A stretch of DNA of 64,000 nucleotides from Akkermansiaceae bacterium (GCA_903919975.1 CAIXKE010000109.1:23582-87581), one strand, 5' to 3'; positions 8,968 to 17,659 are shown, counted from the first letter of the stretch. Notes: a model not told the origin generated them from the letters alone. Made by a program: numbers and translations.

Positions 8968-9541
8968 GGCCGCCCATTCCGCAACCCGATTCCTCGTCCA
9001 GCGCCCTGATGACCAAGTCAACCGGCAGGCCCATCACATTGTCGAAATTCCCGCGAATGCTTTCAACGATGCGTTCACCGTGTTCTTGGATGCCGTAAGC
9101 CCCTGCCTTGTCCAGCGGGTTGACGAGGGCCAAATAGGCGTCGATTTGGGCTTCGTCGAGTGGTAGAAAGGTCACGTCGGTGGTGCCGTGGAATGTTTTT
9201 TTCCCGCCACCCGGAAAGATCACGCAAACGCCGGTGCAGACCTGATGGACGCGTCCTGCAAGCCGCCGCAACATGCGGCGTGCTTCATCGATATCCGCCG
9301 GTTTGCCGAGCGGTTCGTCATCGATAAACACCAAGGTGTCCGAGCCGATCACGGTGGCATCCGGCCGCAAAGCCGCTACGGCTTCCGCCTTGAGGGCGGC
9401 GTTGTGTTCGCACAGGATATCGGGTTTCAGTGAAGCGTCATGAATTTCCTCCGCGGGCGAAATGATGATTTCAAAAACCACACCGGCTCGCTCTAGCAAT
9501 TCGCGGCGGCGTGGGGAAGCGGAGGCGAGCACAATCGGCAT
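8960..9541 (-). CDS. maf: Maf-family nucleotide pyrophosphatase
   Basis: About 193 residues from the ATG at 9541 (a possible start at 9556 adds five residues). It begins with the family signature IVLASASPRRRELLERAG and contains VIGSDTLVFIDDEPLGKP, RLAGRVHQVCTG and the closing GAYGIQEHG with NVMGLP. Maf proteins hydrolyse non-canonical or modified nucleoside triphosphates (dTTP/UTP or m7GTP types) in the cytoplasm and were first linked to septum inhibition. The exact substrate class is not called here. It lies between the dead protease and lipid kinase genes. Confidence 0.92.
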   Translation of the reverse strand: MPIVLASASPRRRELLERAGVVFEIIISPAEEIHDASLKPDILCEHNAALKAEAVAALRPDATVIGSDTLVFIDDEPLGKPADIDEARRMLRRLAGRVHQVCTGVCVIFPGGGKKTFHGTTDVTFLPLDEAQIDAYLALVNPLDKAGAYGIQEHGERIVESIRGNFDNVMGLPVDLVIRALDEESGCGMGGHE

Positions 9542-9582
9542 GGCGCTGTCATGCACCGGATCGCCCGTCCGGGCAAGCTTGC

Positions 9583-10800
9583 TCAGCGGTTTGGCTCCAA
9601 GCCGTCCATTTCTTCCCGCATGAATTCCATCAAACGCTGCATTTCCGATAGATGGCGGCGCATCCGTTCTTCGCCGCCGGGGCGTATCCCACCGGGCGGT
9701 GCGTTCTGCGTCACGGGCACGTCGGCCCGCTCTTTCGCCTGTTGCGCCTGCGCGATCGTCGGATCTTGCGCGGGTTTTTTCAACAACTCCTCCACTGCGG
9801 ACGAGGGCATGATGAACGATCGTGTGCGGTCCGCTCTAGCCATGGTGATGCCGATGACCTTGCCCTGCAAATTCACAACCGGGCCGCCGATCTGATTCGG
9901 TTTCGGGCGCATGTCCGTCTGGATCGCGCGGGAAAATGAATCGCGCACCTGGCTGATCGCGCCGCCCATGAGTTCCATTTGGCGCAGGCGGTCGCCAAGC
10001 ATGTTTGGGAGTTGCGGACGGTTGACCAACAAGACATCCAAATTTTTCACATCCTTACCCACGCGGACTTGCAACGTGACCTTAGCGCCGGGTTTTACCT
10101 CGACCAACGAGCTTTTCAACTCCATCACACCGGAAATCGTGCGTTCGCCGACTTTCAGAATGACATCTCCCGCCTGCAAACCGGCCGCCGCGGCAGGGGA
10201 ATCCGCTGCGACATCTTGGATCTTGACCCCCGAGCCTTTGAAGTCCGGTGCACCGAATACTCCCAAGTATGCGCGGTCCGTCTCCCTCAGGTTTCTTTCC
10301 AAAACGCTGACGACGCCGAAGGCGGCGGGCCGTCCATCCGGTTGGGGTGCGATGAGAAAACCGCCGAGTGCGGGGCGGTCGCCCGACCACTTCACCGGCG
10401 TAAGTCGTGTTCCGCGGATTTCCAAAACTGCTAGATCCTCTTCCTCGTAAACGCCGGCAATCGTCGCTGGCGCGACCACGCCATCGGCTGACTCCACGCG
10501 CAGATTGCCATTCGCCCGAGCGACCTCGCTCCATTTGGTTAGGATTCGGTCACCATTGCCGATCACCGTGCCATACGCCATACGGCGCTTGCCGGCCCAG
10601 ATGCGAACAGTGGACTTGGCGGCATCCGTTAGAGCAGGGGCGATTGATTGATTGAATTCTTCGGCCTGCTGGTCCACCGCCTGGCGCTCCTCGGGGCGGA
10701 GCAAGGGGATGTCGCTCTGCGCTTGCGCAAAACCGGGCAACAGAACGCCACCCATCATGAGGAAGAGAATAGTGGTTTTCATGAGAGGAAATCGATTCAT
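9583..10800 (-). CDS. Catalytically dead HtrA-like protein with PDZ inserted in the protease fold
   Basis: A 405-residue secreted protein with a signal peptide at about 1-27. Residues 60-170 match the N-terminal part of a trypsin/HtrA fold, but the His motif is replaced (ILTKWSEV at about 86-93). The Asp region remains (EEEDLAVLEI, Asp122). A PDZ domain follows at about 177-262 (SPAAAAGLQAGDVILKVGER). The expected catalytic-Ser segment appears only after it: AIQTDMRPK then NQIGGPVVNLQGKVIG at about 302-317, where Ser is replaced by Ile304. The fold is thus split by the PDZ and lacks His and Ser. It starts four bases inside the end of the active protease gene (ATGA), so the two are probably made together. 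Confidence 0.85.
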   Translation of the reverse strand: MNRFPLMKTTILFLMMGGVLLPGFAQAQSDIPLLRPEERQAVDQQAEEFNQSIAPALTDAAKSTVRIWAGKRRMAYGTVIGNGDRILTKWSEVARANGNLRVESADGVVAPATIAGVYEEEDLAVLEIRGTRLTPVKWSGDRPALGGFLIAPQPDGRPAAFGVVSVLERNLRETDRAYLGVFGAPDFKGSGVKIQDVAADSPAAAAGLQAGDVILKVGERTISGVMELKSSLVEVKPGAKVTLQVRVGKDVKNLDVLLVNRPQLPNMLGDRLRQMELMGGAISQVRDSFSRAIQTDMRPKPNQIGGPVVNLQGKVIGITMARADRTRSFIMPSSAVEELLKKPAQDPTIAQAQQAKERADVPVTQNAPPGGIRPGGEERMRRHLSEMQRLMEFMREEMDGLEPNR

Positions 10801-11792
10801 CGTGCTTCAAAAAGTTCGTTGCGGCGTTTTAGTGTGACGTCCATGGCGAGAGAGTCCTCGTCCCGGAGCAATCCGAGTTTCACCTGATCACCGGCTTGGC
10901 GTTTTGCGAGGATTTGCAACAACTCCGCGGCATTCCGGACAGCGCTGCCATCGAGCGAGCGGATGACGTCGCCAGGCCGCACTCCCGCAGCTGCCGCAGG
11001 TGAGCCATGCACCACGCTTTCGACGATCACTCCCTTGATGCCGCGCATCATTCCCATGCCGATTCCGAGCACGGGCATTTCCGGATTTGCAAATGGATTC
11101 AACGAAAGTTCACCCCATGCCTCGCCGGCAAACATGCGGTCCCAATCCTCACGGAAGCCATCGATTCCGGCATGGTTGTTGTTAGTTAGCGATTGTCCGA
11201 TTGATGAATGGATGCCGACGATTTTGCCTTCCAGATCAAACAAGGGCCCGCCGGAATCGCCGCCGATCAATGTGCAATCGGTGGTTAGGAAGTTTCCCGG
11301 GCCTTTTGAAATCACGCGGCCGAATCGAACCGGTGGCGGGCGGTTCGCATCGAAGCCCGCCGAGTGTCCGAGCGCGACCACCCAATCGCCGGCTTGGAGT
11401 GGTTTGGACGCACCCATTTCCACAAAAGGCCACTTCCCGTCATCCGCGATGCGCACCATCGCTACGTCCTTTGAATAATTCGCGCCGAGCACCTTGCCCC
11501 TCACCTGTTTTCCATCGGGGAAAACCACCAGCAGTTCCTCCGCGCCCTGCACCACGTGGGCAGCGGTTAGGATTAGTCCGTCCGCCGTGGTGATCACGCC
11601 GGAGCCGGAGGATCCCGTTTTTTCGGAGAGCAGTGCCACCGTTGCCGGCAGCACCTTGCGGGAAACCTCTTCCACTTTCGCTTCAAGCCGGGCCAAATCC
11701 TCAAGATTGCGGGTTGGCTCGCGAGCCGCCAGTGGAAGGCATGCCAGTGCCAGCCCAAGGCCGGGCCCCGTGATCCGGATCATTCGTTTCAT
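10797..11792 (-). CDS. HtrA/DegP-like S1C serine protease with one PDZ domain
   Basis: About 331 residues from the ATG at 11792, which opens a good signal peptide (MKRMIRITGPGLGLALACLP). Earlier in-frame starts at 11798 and 11825 give a worse leader. The catalytic triad is intact: His79 in LILTAAHVV, Asp109 in YSKDVAMVRI and Ser180 in LIGGDSGGPLFDLEG. A single PDZ domain follows (GSPAAAAGVRPGDVIRSLDG, about 255-320). It probably acts in periplasmic protein quality control. It is the first gene of the operon, and its stop overlaps the start of the inactive paralogue. Confidence 0.92.
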   Translation of the reverse strand: MKRMIRITGPGLGLALACLPLAAREPTRNLEDLARLEAKVEEVSRKVLPATVALLSEKTGSSGSGVITTADGLILTAAHVVQGAEELLVVFPDGKQVRGKVLGANYSKDVAMVRIADDGKWPFVEMGASKPLQAGDWVVALGHSAGFDANRPPPVRFGRVISKGPGNFLTTDCTLIGGDSGGPLFDLEGKIVGIHSSIGQSLTNNNHAGIDGFREDWDRMFAGEAWGELSLNPFANPEMPVLGIGMGMMRGIKGVIVESVVHGSPAAAAGVRPGDVIRSLDGSAVRNAAELLQILAKRQAGDQVKLGLLRDEDSLAMDVTLKRRNELFEAR

Positions 11793-11980
11793 GTTCATCG
11801 TTTCGTGCTGCAAAGCGATGCGCACAAGGGGAATTGTCTCAAATGATGGAAGTCCCCACTCCGCAACTCAAGCCAGCAGGTGGTCAATGATGAGGGATGG
11901 AAAAAAATCACCCTACAAATCCGCTTTCCGGATTGCCTGACTATTTCAAAGTCGTAGATTTCGGCGCAAACTTAATTCCC

Positions 11981-12739
11981 ATGGCCAATCCTACCGCCCG
12001 CCCTCTCGGCAAACGCGTGCTCCTGATGGGCACCTGCCTCTGTGATGCCTTTTATGACGATGTCGCCCGTGCGACCGTCGAAGTGCTTGAACATCTTGGT
12101 ATTTCCGTCGTTTTCCCTGAAAATCAAACCTGCTGCGGCCAACCGGCCTTCAATTCCGGCGAGTGGAGTGCCTCCCGCAAAGTCGCGAAACACACTGCCG
12201 AAGTCTTCGCCGGCGAGCTCCCCGTCATCGTTCCCTCCGGCTCCTGCGCCGCGATGAACCGCCACGGGAATCTCCTCCAATTTGAGGAAAACCCGGATCC
12301 CGAGATCACCTCGCTCGCCAACCGCACCTGGGAAGTCATTGATTTCATCTACAACGGCCTCGGTATCAAAACCTGGCCCGGCAAGTTCGAGAAACCGACC
12401 CGCATCGCCTTCCACCGCTCCTGCCACAGCCGCGGCACCACCACCGGCGAGGCCGTCCGCACGCTCCTGACCTCGATCGAAAACGCCGAGGTCATCCCGT
12501 TCGGCCAACAGGAGCAATGCTGTGGGTTCGGCGGCACCTTCTCCGTCACTTTCCCCCACATCTCCGGCCAGATGGGTACCCTCAAGCTCGACAATATCCT
12601 CGATACCAATCCCGACCTGCTCGTCGGTATCGACATGTCCTGCCTCATGCATCTCTCCGGCCTCGCCACCACCCAAGGCCGCCCGGTCCCTCACATGCAC
12701 ACGATCCAGATCCTGAGAAATACGCTCATTGGCTCATAA
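11981..12739 (+). CDS. lutA: LutA-like (Fe-S)-binding lactate utilisation protein
   Basis: A 252-residue protein using the ATG at 11981 (MANPTARPLGKRVLLMGTCL). An upstream in-frame start at 11897 would add 28 residues that do not resemble the family. It has two CCG-type cysteine-rich domains: NQTCCGQPAFNSGEW (about 49-63) and EQCCGFGGTFSVTFP, plus paired Cys/His motifs (GTCLCDAFY, FHRSCHSRG). LutA works with LutB and LutC in oxidation of L-lactate to pyruvate. lutB lies downstream, but a DUF433/DUF5615 pair sits between them, and no lutC is present in the window. Confidence 0.9.
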   Translation: MANPTARPLGKRVLLMGTCLCDAFYDDVARATVEVLEHLGISVVFPENQTCCGQPAFNSGEWSASRKVAKHTAEVFAGELPVIVPSGSCAAMNRHGNLLQFEENPDPEITSLANRTWEVIDFIYNGLGIKTWPGKFEKPTRIAFHRSCHSRGTTTGEAVRTLLTSIENAEVIPFGQQEQCCGFGGTFSVTFPHISGQMGTLKLDNILDTNPDLLVGIDMSCLMHLSGLATTQGRPVPHMHTIQILRNTLIGS

Positions 12740-12784
12740 ATCCTGCTTTCGCAGCGAATCATCGCAGACTACAATTGCCACATC

Positions 12785-13027
12785 ATGATCAATCTCGACC
12801 GCATCACCTCGAACCCCGACCAACTCAACGGGCAACCATGCCTGAGAGGAATGCGCTTGACCGTAAGGCGGGTGGTTGAAATCGCCGCTCTATATCCGGA
12901 TCCGGCCGAGAGACATCAGGAATTCCCCGAACTCGAAGACGAGGATGTCAAACAGGCGTTGCACTACGCAGCGCTCCACCTGCCCGATCAAATTATTTCT
13001 CTCCCTAGTGATGCGCTGGTTGCTTGA
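12785..13027 (+). CDS. DUF433 antitoxin-like protein
   Basis: An 80-residue protein with the DUF433 pattern PCLRGMRLTVRRVVEIAALY, then FPELEDEDVKQALHYAALH, a small winged or HTH-like fold. Family knowledge: DUF433 genes are commonly the upstream partner of a DUF5615 PIN-like gene, and the pair is predicted to be a VapBC-like toxin-antitoxin system. Its stop lies 17 bases inside the DUF5615 gene, which supports coupled translation. It is inserted between lutA and lutB. Confidence 0.85.
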   Translation: MINLDRITSNPDQLNGQPCLRGMRLTVRRVVEIAALYPDPAERHQEFPELEDEDVKQALHYAALHLPDQIISLPSDALVA

Positions 13028-13379
13028 TCAAGGTCTTCTGCGGACAGGGGCGCATCTGCTCCGCGAGCAAAGCTTGGACGCCATGCATGTGGGCGACATC
13101 GGCATGTCCGGGGCCAGCGACCCGGAGATTATTACAATTGCCGCGCTCGAAGAACGGATCATTGTGACTCTCGACGCTGATTTTCATGCGCTGCTGGCGA
13201 AATCCGATGCCGCTGAACCTTCAGTCATCCGTATTCGTGAAGAAGGACTCAAAGGACCAGCCCTTTGCCAACTTATTCTGCAACTCTGGAAGCAGTTCCA
13301 GGCAGATCTTACCACGGGATGCGTAATAATCGCCACTCGATCCCAGGCTCGCCTACGCATGCTTCCCATCAAATTCTAA
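13011..13379 (+). CDS. DUF5615 PIN-like putative toxin
   Basis: A 122-residue protein starting at the ATG at 13011 (MRWLLDQGLLRTGAHLL). The order fits the DUF5615 PIN-like fold: an N-terminal LLD acidic residue, HVGDIGMSGASDPEII, then IIVTLDADFHALLAK with further acidic residues. The usual 'LLDEN' start is LLDQG here, so one metal-ligand position may differ. PIN domains are Mg-dependent ribonucleases. Activity of this subfamily is predicted rather than proven. It ends 15 bases before the lutB start. Confidence 0.85.
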   Translation: MRWLLDQGLLRTGAHLLREQSLDAMHVGDIGMSGASDPEIITIAALEERIIVTLDADFHALLAKSDAAEPSVIRIREEGLKGPALCQLILQLWKQFQADLTTGCVIIATRSQARLRMLPIKF

Positions 13380-13393
13380 GTATTATTACCCCT

Positions 13394-14791
13394 ATGATTG
13401 GTAACCAACTCATCGACCAATACGCACGGAACATCACCGACGAGAAGCAGCACTCGGTTCTCAACGGGTCTGCCGCCGGCACGGAGAAACGCTATCAGGT
13501 CCTTCACAAGGATTTTGAAAATCCCGACGAGCTGCGCAAACTCGCCGCCTCCATCAAGGATCACACACTCCACCACCTCGGCGACTATCTAGCCAAAGCC
13601 GAGCAAGCGCTCGTTTCGCGCGGTGTAAACGTCCACTTCGCCGCCACCGGCGATGATGCGAAACAAACGATTCTTTCGATCCTCCAAGGCCACGGCGTCA
13701 CCGCGCTCACCAAGGCGAAGTCGATGGCCGCCGAGGAAATCCACCTCAACCCGTTCCTCATCGAAAACGGTATCGAGTGCCTCGAGTCCGACCTAGGAGA
13801 ATTCATCATCCAACTCGACGACGACATCCCGTCCCACATCGTCAAACCGATCATCCATAAGAACCGCCGTGAAATCGCCAAGACCTTCCTTCGCGAGGGC
13901 ATAGCCGCCGATTACAACGACGATCCGGAAACCATCACCCGCCGCGCCCGCGTTCATTTGCGGGAAAAATACATGCAGGCCCAAGCCGGCATCACCGGCG
14001 CAAACTTTGTCTGTGCCGATACCGGTCGTATGTTGTTAGTCACCAACGAAGGTAACTCGCGCTTCGGTATGGCTCCGTCCAACGTCCACATCGCGCTGGT
14101 CGGCATCGAGAAGCTCATCCCGCGCGAGAAGGATCTATCGGTTTTCTTGAACCTGCTAGGTCGCTCCGCTACCGGCCAACAACTCACTGTTTACACTGAG
14201 TTTATCAACGGCCCCAAATCCGCCAACCAGCCGGACGGGCCCGAGCACATGCACGTCGTCTTCATGGACAACGGCCGGACCGATGTGCTCGCCTCGAACT
14301 GCAAGGAAATCCTCCGCTGCATCCGTTGTGGCGCCTGCCAGAACGTCTGCCCGGTCTATCGCCAAGCTTCCGGCCATGCCTACCGCTCCACTTACGGCGG
14401 CCCTGTTGGTGCGGTGCTCTCGCCGTTGCTCTTCGGTGACCGTTTCCCGGAACTCGCCGATCTCCCGAAAGCCTCCTCGCTCTGCGGTGCCTGCAACGAA
14501 GTCTGCCCCGTCGATATCCCGATCCCGGATTTGTTGTTGCGCCTGCGCGACAAAGCGCACCGCGAGCACATTCACTCGCCCGCCGCCATTCCGATGGCTC
14601 CCTTCGCCACTCTCGCCACCTCGCCCTCGCTCTGGCGCACCGCGATGACGATGTCCAAGGCGATGAACCACCTGCCGATTCACGTGGCACCGATCAAGCC
14701 GCTCCAAGATTGGTTAGGCCAACGCACTCTCCCCGAATCCCACGGCGGCGATTTCCGGAAATGGTATAAAGCCCGCAAGGCTGATCAATAA
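13394..14791 (+). CDS. lutB: LutB-like LUD-domain iron-sulfur protein
   Basis: A 465-residue protein from the ATG at 13394 (MIGNQLIDQYARNITDEKQ). The upstream extension of the frame overlaps the DUF5615 gene and is not part of the family. An LUD domain occupies about 50-300. Two 4Fe-4S motifs follow: CIRCGACQNVCPVYR and CGACNEVCPVDIPIPDLL. LutB is the central electron-transfer subunit of the LutABC L-lactate oxidation complex. The C-terminus (WRTAMTMSKAMNHLP) is also typical. lutC is missing downstream. It may lie elsewhere in the genome. Confidence 0.92.
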   Translation: MIGNQLIDQYARNITDEKQHSVLNGSAAGTEKRYQVLHKDFENPDELRKLAASIKDHTLHHLGDYLAKAEQALVSRGVNVHFAATGDDAKQTILSILQGHGVTALTKAKSMAAEEIHLNPFLIENGIECLESDLGEFIIQLDDDIPSHIVKPIIHKNRREIAKTFLREGIAADYNDDPETITRRARVHLREKYMQAQAGITGANFVCADTGRMLLVTNEGNSRFGMAPSNVHIALVGIEKLIPREKDLSVFLNLLGRSATGQQLTVYTEFINGPKSANQPDGPEHMHVVFMDNGRTDVLASNCKEILRCIRCGACQNVCPVYRQASGHAYRSTYGGPVGAVLSPLLFGDRFPELADLPKASSLCGACNEVCPVDIPIPDLLLRLRDKAHREHIHSPAAIPMAPFATLATSPSLWRTAMTMSKAMNHLPIHVAPIKPLQDWLGQRTLPESHGGDFRKWYKARKADQ

Positions 14792-14794
14792 GGA

Positions 14795-14817
14795 GTGGGG
14801 GACACTTCTGTCCCCAC
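14795..14817. repeat. GGGGACA...TGTCCCC hairpin after lutB
   Basis: GTGGGGGACACTTCTGTCCCCAC forms a near-perfect stem with a four-base loop directly after the lutB stop. There is no T-run, so it is not a classical terminator. Its core (GACAnTTCTGTC) resembles three hairpins at 40005-40084, suggesting a dispersed repeat family. Confidence 0.6.
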
Positions 14818-14833
14818 AAAGAATTTTTTTCGG

Positions 14834-15277
14834 ATGACTCAACCTCAAAATTGGTGGTTGCGGATCTGCGTAGCGGGTTTGGTCCTGTTGATGCAGGGCC
14901 CGGCAATGCTGACGCAGGAAGTCGCTTGGGTGAGAATGCTCGTGAGCTACACCCGGGATCGCGGTTTGGCCCGCGGGGTGATGGAGACTTTCGATGGAAA
15001 TCATCCGTGCGCGATGTGCGTCAAGGCTTCCAAAATGCGAGAAAACGACGGTGAGAAAGAACCCACCGAGCGCAATCCCGACACAAAACGCATGCTTCTC
15101 GCTTGGGCGGAAATGATTTCTACCTACGGTTTGCGCCTTAAAAATCCTTCCGCAGTGGATTGCCGCGTGGAAAATCCGCACGGTCTGTTGCTGGCATGCG
15201 GCAGGGAACGAATTGCTCCTGGAACGCCGCCGCCAAGGTTTGCTTTTCTTAGTCGTTCGAGTCTCAGATTCAGTTAG
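14834..15277 (+). CDS. Small signal-anchored protein with HPCAMC motif, possible copper accessory
   Basis: A 147-residue protein from the ATG at 14834. An N-terminal hydrophobic segment (about 7-27) should export or anchor it. The only striking motif is NHPCAMCVKASK (about 56-67), a CxxC with neighbouring His and Lys residues. I do not recognise a named family. It is placed just upstream of an OprC/NosA-like TonB receptor, and small CxxC proteins often accompany such receptors, so a role in periplasmic metal handling is plausible (inference). The C-terminal 50 residues look disordered and Arg-rich. Confidence 0.6.
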   Translation: MTQPQNWWLRICVAGLVLLMQGPAMLTQEVAWVRMLVSYTRDRGLARGVMETFDGNHPCAMCVKASKMRENDGEKEPTERNPDTKRMLLAWAEMISTYGLRLKNPSAVDCRVENPHGLLLACGRERIAPGTPPPRFAFLSRSSLRFS

Positions 15278-15586
15278 CATCGGTCATAGAAACGCTGCTA
15301 AATTCTGCGAATGAACCGCTTGTAGTGTCATTCTATGAGTGTCGATTGCGGTGAACCGTGCGAAGCCTCAGGCATCCTGAACTATAGAGGAATTCCGGGC
15401 AATATCCGTGAAATCTCGTGACCCAATTTGGCTCCGCCCGCCGCCATCTCATCTGTAGGTCATCCCATTTCCCGGCGCTTCAGGATGTCTGGCCTCTTCA
15501 TCGGCTATTCATGGACATCGGCGGATAGATTTCGCTACTCCTTGACCCTGTTTAACTCTTTTTTTCATATTTTCAAACTTACTATA
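15278..15586 (+). other. Non-coding leader before the TonB receptor
   Basis: No gene is supported here. The frame of the receptor is open upstream to 15428, but that extension (rich in Ser, Phe and Arg) is not a signal peptide. A TTGACC/CATATT pair with 18-bp spacing lies at 15542-15571, very close to the start codon. No copper-box-like palindrome was recognised. Confidence 0.4.
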
Positions 15587-17659
15587 ATGACCTTTAATCC
15601 TTTGATTTCACTGGGGATCGCGTTTTGCGGTCTCTCCGCAGCCTCACTGGCACAAACTCAAAACCGTCTATTAGACCCGCTTTATGTGCGTTCAAAAAAA
15701 GTCCCCGAACCGTGGAGCTTTACTGAAACCATCGTTGGAACTGAACATCTACGGAGCACAGACGCAGCGGCGATGATCAGCAAATTGCCCGGCGCGGCAA
15801 TCGTGCGCAACGGCGCGCAAACCGGCATCGTTCAACTCCGCGGTTTGTCCGGGGATCGCGTGGGCGTCCGCGTGGACGGGATGTCGATCACCCCGGCCTG
15901 CCCGAATCACATGGACCCGCCGCTGCATTACGCTTCAGGCGGGGCAGGAGATTTGGTGGAAATGTTTGCCGGAATTTCGCCGGTGAGTGCTGGCGGCGAT
16001 CATATTGGTGGCTCGCTGAGTATCTCGCGGGTTGCCCCGGTGTTTGCGGATGCGGATGCTTTCCTGTTTCTGGGTGAACTCGGAGCATCGTTTCTGGGAA
16101 GCCAGGATACGGCGATGCTCAAGGCGGATCTGCGATACGCGCAGGGAGACGCGGCATTCGCATACCGTGGCTCTGGTGCTACTGCCGACGACCTGCGGTT
16201 TCCCGGCGGTATAGTTAGAGACAGTGGTTACGAAACAACACATAACGATCTAACCACTTCATGGCGCACGGCTGGTGGCTACATCGCGCTGGACTTCGGG
16301 TTTTCCGCCACCCGCGATGCAGGAACCCCCGCGTTGCCGATGGACATGATCACCGACGACGCGTGGAAATTCGGCCTCAGCCAGCAGGAGAAATTCGCTT
16401 GGGGTACGCTGGAAAGCAGGATCTATGTGCATGACATCGATCACCTGATGGACAATTTCTCGCAACGTCCCGCGCCGATGGGTCCGATGGGCATGGCGAT
16501 GGAGTCTCCGTCATCGAGCCGTGATTATGGCTGGCGCAGTGACGTGTTGTTGCCCTACGGAGAAAACAAACTGCGATTGGGGATTGATCTCCACCGCAAT
16601 GAGTTCGCCGCGGAGCAAATCGCACGGTCCGGAATGTTTGCGGGAAAATTGCGTGATACATTCCATGACAACCGTCGCGGTCGGACCGGAGCCTATGTCG
16701 ATTGGGAACAGGAATTGTCGTCAAAATGGACCACCCGCATTGGTCTACGCGGCGATGTGGTTTCCAGCGATGCGGAAGAAGTGCGCAATGAAATCATGCC
16801 GATGGGAATGATCCTTGCTGATCAGATCGCGTTTAACTCCGCCGACCGCTCATTTACGGATGTTTTGCCCTCTGCGACGGCCGCATTGCAATTTGCCCCG
16901 GATGCAAACACCGGAATCGAATTTGCGGTGGCGTTTAAAAGCCGAGCACCTTCATTGGTTGAGCGCTATCTCTGGACGCCGCTCAATGCCAGCGCCGGTC
17001 TCGCCGATGGACGGACGTATTTAGGAAACTTGGATCTCGATCCTGAGACAGCTTTCGAGATTGCGCTGGGCCTGGAAAAAACGGGCGACGAATGGTTTGC
17101 AAAACTGACGCCGTTTTATCAGAGCGTTTCCGATTACATCCAGGGCATGCCGCTTGCGCGCCTCGATTCTGGTGGTAAGCCAGTCCTTCAATACCAGAAC
17201 ATCAAGCGCGCCGCACTCTACGGTTTTGAGTTGGCGGGGGCTTACGATATCACTCGGGAGTTCTCGATCGATGCTTCTGCGAGTTATGTTCGTGGTCGCA
17301 ACGAGGATGACGGCGGCGATCTTTATCGAATCGCGCCGCTGCGCGGATTCGTCGATTTGGCATATCACAAAGATGATTGGGAAGCCCACATTGAATGTGT
17401 CTGGGCGGATTCCCAGAACCGCGTTTCGGAAATGCAGAACGAGGAAAGCAGTCCCGGCTACGGATTGTTCAATCTTCGCCTCACGAAGGTTTTTGCGAAG
17501 TCCGTGCGCGTCGAGATCGGTGTGGAGAACTTACTGGATAAACGTTTTGCAGATCACCTCGGCGGAGTGAATCGCGTCGCGGAGAGTGATCTCAGCATCG
17601 GCAATCGGATTCCAGGAGCCGGGCGCTTCGCATATAGCTCGGTTTCTTGGGAGTTTTGA
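15587..17659 (+). CDS. TonB-dependent outer-membrane receptor, OprC/NosA copper type
   Basis: A 690-residue protein from the ATG at 15587, chosen because it opens a clean signal peptide (MTFNPLISLGIAFCGLSAAS). The plug domain is visible at about 42-150 (IVQLRGLSGDRVGVRVDG), followed by a beta-barrel ending in the aromatic SSVSWEF. The plug contains TPACPNHMDPPLHY with Cys105 and Met109. In the copper receptor OprC, a CxxxM element in this region binds copper. A predicted extracellular loop (DHLMDNFSQRPAPMGPMGMA) is Met-rich, as in NosA/OprC. It probably imports copper using TonB. Decayed sensor and regulator genes follow. Confidence 0.85.
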   Translation: MTFNPLISLGIAFCGLSAASLAQTQNRLLDPLYVRSKKVPEPWSFTETIVGTEHLRSTDAAAMISKLPGAAIVRNGAQTGIVQLRGLSGDRVGVRVDGMSITPACPNHMDPPLHYASGGAGDLVEMFAGISPVSAGGDHIGGSLSISRVAPVFADADAFLFLGELGASFLGSQDTAMLKADLRYAQGDAAFAYRGSGATADDLRFPGGIVRDSGYETTHNDLTTSWRTAGGYIALDFGFSATRDAGTPALPMDMITDDAWKFGLSQQEKFAWGTLESRIYVHDIDHLMDNFSQRPAPMGPMGMAMESPSSSRDYGWRSDVLLPYGENKLRLGIDLHRNEFAAEQIARSGMFAGKLRDTFHDNRRGRTGAYVDWEQELSSKWTTRIGLRGDVVSSDAEEVRNEIMPMGMILADQIAFNSADRSFTDVLPSATAALQFAPDANTGIEFAVAFKSRAPSLVERYLWTPLNASAGLADGRTYLGNLDLDPETAFEIALGLEKTGDEWFAKLTPFYQSVSDYIQGMPLARLDSGGKPVLQYQNIKRAALYGFELAGAYDITREFSIDASASYVRGRNEDDGGDLYRIAPLRGFVDLAYHKDDWEAHIECVWADSQNRVSEMQNEESSPGYGLFNLRLTKVFAKSVRVEIGVENLLDKRFADHLGGVNRVAESDLSIGNRIPGAGRFAYSSVSWEF

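Noticed and set aside
13265..13393. N-terminal extension of lutB
   Set aside because: It overlaps the DUF5615 gene and has no similarity to LutB. The ATG at 13394 gives the family start.
14834..15277. This gene as lutC
   Set aside because: It lacks the LUD domain and has a membrane segment and CxxC motif instead. It goes better with the TonB receptor.
15542..15571. TTGACC/CATATT as the receptor promoter
   Set aside because: The predicted start would fall within about ten bases of the ATG, leaving no usual leader. It was kept only as a remark in the spacer entry.
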